DNA of 64,000 bases from CAYWXK01 sp964462515. GTDB lineage: Bacteria > Planctomycetota > Phycisphaerae > Sedimentisphaerales > Anaerobacaceae. The notes under the pieces were generated by a model. That model ran no database searches. It was not told the origin of the DNA and worked only from the letters and a program-made list of their open reading frames with translations. Below, piece after piece: positions 61,681 through 64,000 of this stretch; within the stretch, counting starts at the first letter, position 1, and every line of letters starts with the position of its first letter. The position numbers were made by a program, and so were the translations under genes. The stretch is taken from positions 1 through 64,000 of the forward strand of contig CAYWXK010000015.1 of assembly GCA_964462515.1 (NCBI GenBank), written 5' to 3'.

Positions 61681-61768
61681 TTGACAACTTTTGATGAGAT
61701 TGTTACATTTCTACCTTTAATTTACTGTATTTTTAATTTGCCGAATTAAAAATTGCAAGGAGGTCGCA
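61681..61768 (+). promoter_or_regulatory. Promoter and 5' hairpin of the GMP synthase gene
   Basis: TTGACA (61681-61686), 17 bases and TACATT (61704-61709) form a plausible promoter. A perfect AT-rich palindrome TTTTTAATT-TGCCG-AATTAAAAA (61730-61752) sits in the leader, and a strong SD AAGGAGGTCGCA precedes the ATG at 61769. Confidence 0.6.
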
Positions 61769-62704
61769 ATGGATTGCAGAAAATTTGTTGATGAACGAAT
61801 CGCCGAAATCAGGCGGACAGTTGGTAAGGGAAAGGCAATTACAGCTCTAAGCGGCGGGGTCGATAGCTCGGTAACAACGGTGCTGGGTCACCGTGCGCTT
61901 GGGAATCGGCTCAAGGTCATTTTTGTCGATAGCGCTCTTATGCGCGAAGGTGAGCCGCAGCGGGTCGTCAGGACCTTTGCACGGATGGGCATTAAGGTTG
62001 ATTTAGTTGATGCACAAAGAGAATTCCTTTCTGCTCTGGCAGGACTTACCGACCCGGAGGAAAAACGCCAGGCTGTTACCGACACGTTTTACTCGAAAGT
62101 CTTTAGCAGGCTTGTTAAAAAATCCGGGGCAAAGTTTTTGCTGCACGGGACAATCCTTACGGATATCGAAGAGACCGTCGCCGGCATTAAACGCCAGCAC
62201 AATATCCTCACTCAATTAGGCATCGACACAAAAAAAGCCTACGGCTACACAATCGTTGAGCCATTGAAGACAATTCGCAAAGATGATGTCCGTAAGGTCG
62301 CCAAGTTTCTTAGGCTGCCGGTAGATATTACTAAGCGGATTCCGTTCCCAGGCCCGGCTCTGGCAGCGCGAATCGTTGGAGAAGTTACTCGCCAGCGCCT
62401 TGAAACTGTCCGTAAGGCAACGGTGATTGTCGAACAGGAACTTGGCAAAAGCGGGGCGTTTCAATATTTTGCGGTGCTATTGAACGACCGTGCAACGGGG
62501 ATAAGAAATAATAAGCGCGAGTTTGGCCAGATAATTGTTGTTCGCTGTGTCGAGAGCACCGATGCCAGAATCGCAACTGCTACCGAAATACCGTGGAAGA
62601 AACTTAATCAAATCTGTAAGCGTATCATTACCGAAATCCCTGACATCAACCGCTGTCTGTATGATTTAACGCCAAAACCCCCAGCGACTATAGAATACAT
62701 CTGA
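61769..62704 (+). CDS. guaA: GMP synthase ATP-pyrophosphatase subunit (stand-alone GuaA C-terminal half)
   Basis: The 311-residue product has the PP-loop ALSGGVDSSV (28-34 core), LLHGTILTDIEE, VEPLKTIRKDDVRKVAKFL, PFPGPALAARIVGEV and the C-terminal KPPATIEYI. It adenylates XMP and, with ammonia, makes GMP. The N-terminal glutamine amidotransferase domain of ordinary GuaA is missing; in many archaea the two halves are separate proteins, and that is the pattern here. No amidotransferase gene is in the window. It has its own promoter after the T2SS operon. Confidence 0.92.
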   Translation: MDCRKFVDERIAEIRRTVGKGKAITALSGGVDSSVTTVLGHRALGNRLKVIFVDSALMREGEPQRVVRTFARMGIKVDLVDAQREFLSALAGLTDPEEKRQAVTDTFYSKVFSRLVKKSGAKFLLHGTILTDIEETVAGIKRQHNILTQLGIDTKKAYGYTIVEPLKTIRKDDVRKVAKFLRLPVDITKRIPFPGPALAARIVGEVTRQRLETVRKATVIVEQELGKSGAFQYFAVLLNDRATGIRNNKREFGQIIVVRCVESTDARIATATEIPWKKLNQICKRIITEIPDINRCLYDLTPKPPATIEYI

Positions 62705-62862
62705 GTAGGCCATAGGATTTGGGCAAATAATCAATAATCAATCAATAATTGGTTTGAATCACTCCAAAATCGCTGCGGTTATTTTTTATTGATAGCGCCT
62801 GATAAGTAAAGTATCATCTCCGACAGAGTTTGTGCTAAGGTTTCAGGCAAAGGGGCCATATT

Positions 62863-64000
62863 ATGCAAAAACATATTGGTTTCTTTTTCATTTCGATTTT
62901 GGCTTTGGCTGTTTGTCTAAATTTAGTTCTTTGCGGCAATACCGTCTTTGCTCTCGGTGGTGGGGCGCTTGATGGGGAACGGTATCGGGTGATAATCTCA
63001 AGCGATATCGGCGGCGGCGATGAGGATGACATTCAGTCGATGATTCACTATCTTCTCTATAGCGACCTTTTTGATACCGAAGGCATTATTTCCTCCCCGC
63101 CCGGCAAGGGCAGAAAGTCAGATATCTTGAAGGTAATTGATGAGTACGAGAAGGATTACCCGAATCTAAAGACCTGGTCAGATAGATACCCAACGCCGGA
63201 TTATCTGCGTTCGATATCGAAGCAGGGGGCGATAGACCCTGCGCCCCCTTCTGGTTTCAGTACGTCCACGGAGGGTTCGCAATGGATAACCCAGTGTGCG
63301 AAGAAAGAAGACCAGCGGCCTTTATATATCCTTGTGTGGGGTGCGATTACCGATGTTGCACAGGCGCTTCACGATGACCCTATAATAAAGGGAAAAATCC
63401 GCGTTCACTTTATCGCCTCGTGGAACTTGAGGCAGGACCCGAATTCCTTTTATTATATCGACAAGATTCATCCGGATTTGTGGCTTATCTGTAATAACAG
63501 CACATTCCGCGGCTGGTATATGGGCGTCAGGCAGGATGGTGACTTCGGCAATAAATCTTTTGTTGAGAAATATGTTAAAGGCCGCGGAGCGCTCGGTGAT
63601 TATTTTGCTACGCTCAAAAGCGGCAGTATCAAGATGGGTGATACGCCGAGCTATGCGTTTTTGTTACGCGGAAATCCGGATGACCCGACAAAGGATAGCT
63701 GGGGCGGACGATTTGTCAAAATGAAAGGCAGACCAAGCTGGTGGGTGGATGACCCTGACCCGGCACTTAAAGAGGCAGACCTCCGCGGGGCAAAAACGGT
63801 AAATATGTGGCGGCAGGAATATCTATCCGACTGGCAGAAGCGAATGGAACGCTGCGTTAGTAAAAAGCCGGTTAGCCGGTTGGTCAATGATGGCGGCGGT
63901 ATAGAAATGGGAGATTTTGTGCCGTTTGTTATTCCGGCTAAAGTAAATCCGAATTCGTTAATTGCGGCTCCTTCCGTAAAGCCGATTACAATTGAAAGCG
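62863..64000 (+). CDS. Secreted DUF1593/nucleoside-hydrolase-like protein, 3' end outside window
   Basis: An ATG at 62863 opens a frame that runs off the right edge (379 codons seen). A signal peptide (FFFISILALAVCLNLVLCGN) is followed by VIISSDIGGGDEDDIQSMIH, the Asp-rich metal-binding start of the nucleoside hydrolase fold, then LYILVWGAITDVAQALHDDP and FIASWNLRQDPNSFYYIDKI. This fits the DUF1593 (Sde182-like) family, often attached to carbohydrate-active proteins and predicted to act on glycans outside the cell. Substrate unknown. No SD is obvious; the start is chosen for the signal peptide. Confidence 0.85.
   Translation, partial: MQKHIGFFFISILALAVCLNLVLCGNTVFALGGGALDGERYRVIISSDIGGGDEDDIQSMIHYLLYSDLFDTEGIISSPPGKGRKSDILKVIDEYEKDYPNLKTWSDRYPTPDYLRSISKQGAIDPAPPSGFSTSTEGSQWITQCAKKEDQRPLYILVWGAITDVAQALHDDPIIKGKIRVHFIASWNLRQDPNSFYYIDKIHPDLWLICNNSTFRGWYMGVRQDGDFGNKSFVEKYVKGRGALGDYFATLKSGSIKMGDTPSYAFLLRGNPDDPTKDSWGGRFVKMKGRPSWWVDDPDPALKEADLRGAKTVNMWRQEYLSDWQKRMERCVSKKPVSRLVNDGGGIEMGDFVPFVIPAKVNPNSLIAAPSVKPITIES

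Overview
The window looks like a piece of a Planctomycetota chromosome, probably the class Phycisphaerae. This is inferred from gene content and not tested: many PEP-CTERM proteins with Pro-Ala-Pro-Gly type tails, an exosortase/exopolysaccharide locus, a type II secretion operon and a stand-alone GMP synthase ATPase subunit. I saw no rRNA, tRNA or CRISPR.

Region 1 (1-8.9 kb, minus strand) is a bank of short secreted PEP-CTERM proteins. They form small units of promoter, long leader, one or two genes and terminator. Two units share an identical stretch of about 934 bp that contains a whole gene and ends inside the sorting-tail codons of two otherwise different neighbours. The leaders carry matching TTGACA promoters, a common AAGGAGG element near the presumed transcript start and, in three cases, an upstream reading frame ending in a shared RGPP motif.

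Region 2 (9.2-43.1 kb, minus strand) is a long exopolysaccharide/exosortase locus read from epsI (42.9 kb) down to a LuxR-type regulator (9.2 kb). In transcription order it holds epsI, a methyltransferase between 38-bp direct repeats, a flippase, two methyltransferases, glycosyltransferases, a pyruvyl transferase with its ferredoxin-type partner, an O-antigen ligase/polymerase-like protein, several GNAT/FemAB acyltransferases, two polysaccharide deacetylases, a CapK-like AMP ligase, a CapA-like protein, an Alg14/Alg13-type glycosyltransferase pair, an exosortase fused to a nucleotidyltransferase-like/hexapeptide protein, a Wzz/BY-kinase, a hexapeptide-sugar transferase fusion, a giant TPR protein and the regulator. 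Many genes overlap by 1-4 bases. The products would build and export a modified polysaccharide and process the PEP-CTERM proteins of region 1.

Region 3 (43.4-44.9 kb) is a boundary: one plus-strand FemAB-like gene and a remnant of an IS3-family transposase.

Region 4 (44.9-61.6 kb, plus strand) encodes a 1655-residue surface protein whose C-terminus is poly-Gly, Cys, a membrane helix and a basic tail. Fourteen bases later comes a CPBP-family (glutamic-type) intramembrane protease, then a type II secretion operon gspC-D-E-F-G-I-J-K-L-M. This arrangement suggests a second sorting route, parallel to the exosortase: secretion by the T2SS and C-terminal processing by the CPBP protease. Region 5 (61.7-64 kb) has the GMP synthase ATPase subunit and the start of a secreted DUF1593-type nucleoside-hydrolase-like protein. 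Several small repeat families (REP-like palindromes, cacagag/cacgaag repeats) lie between and inside genes.
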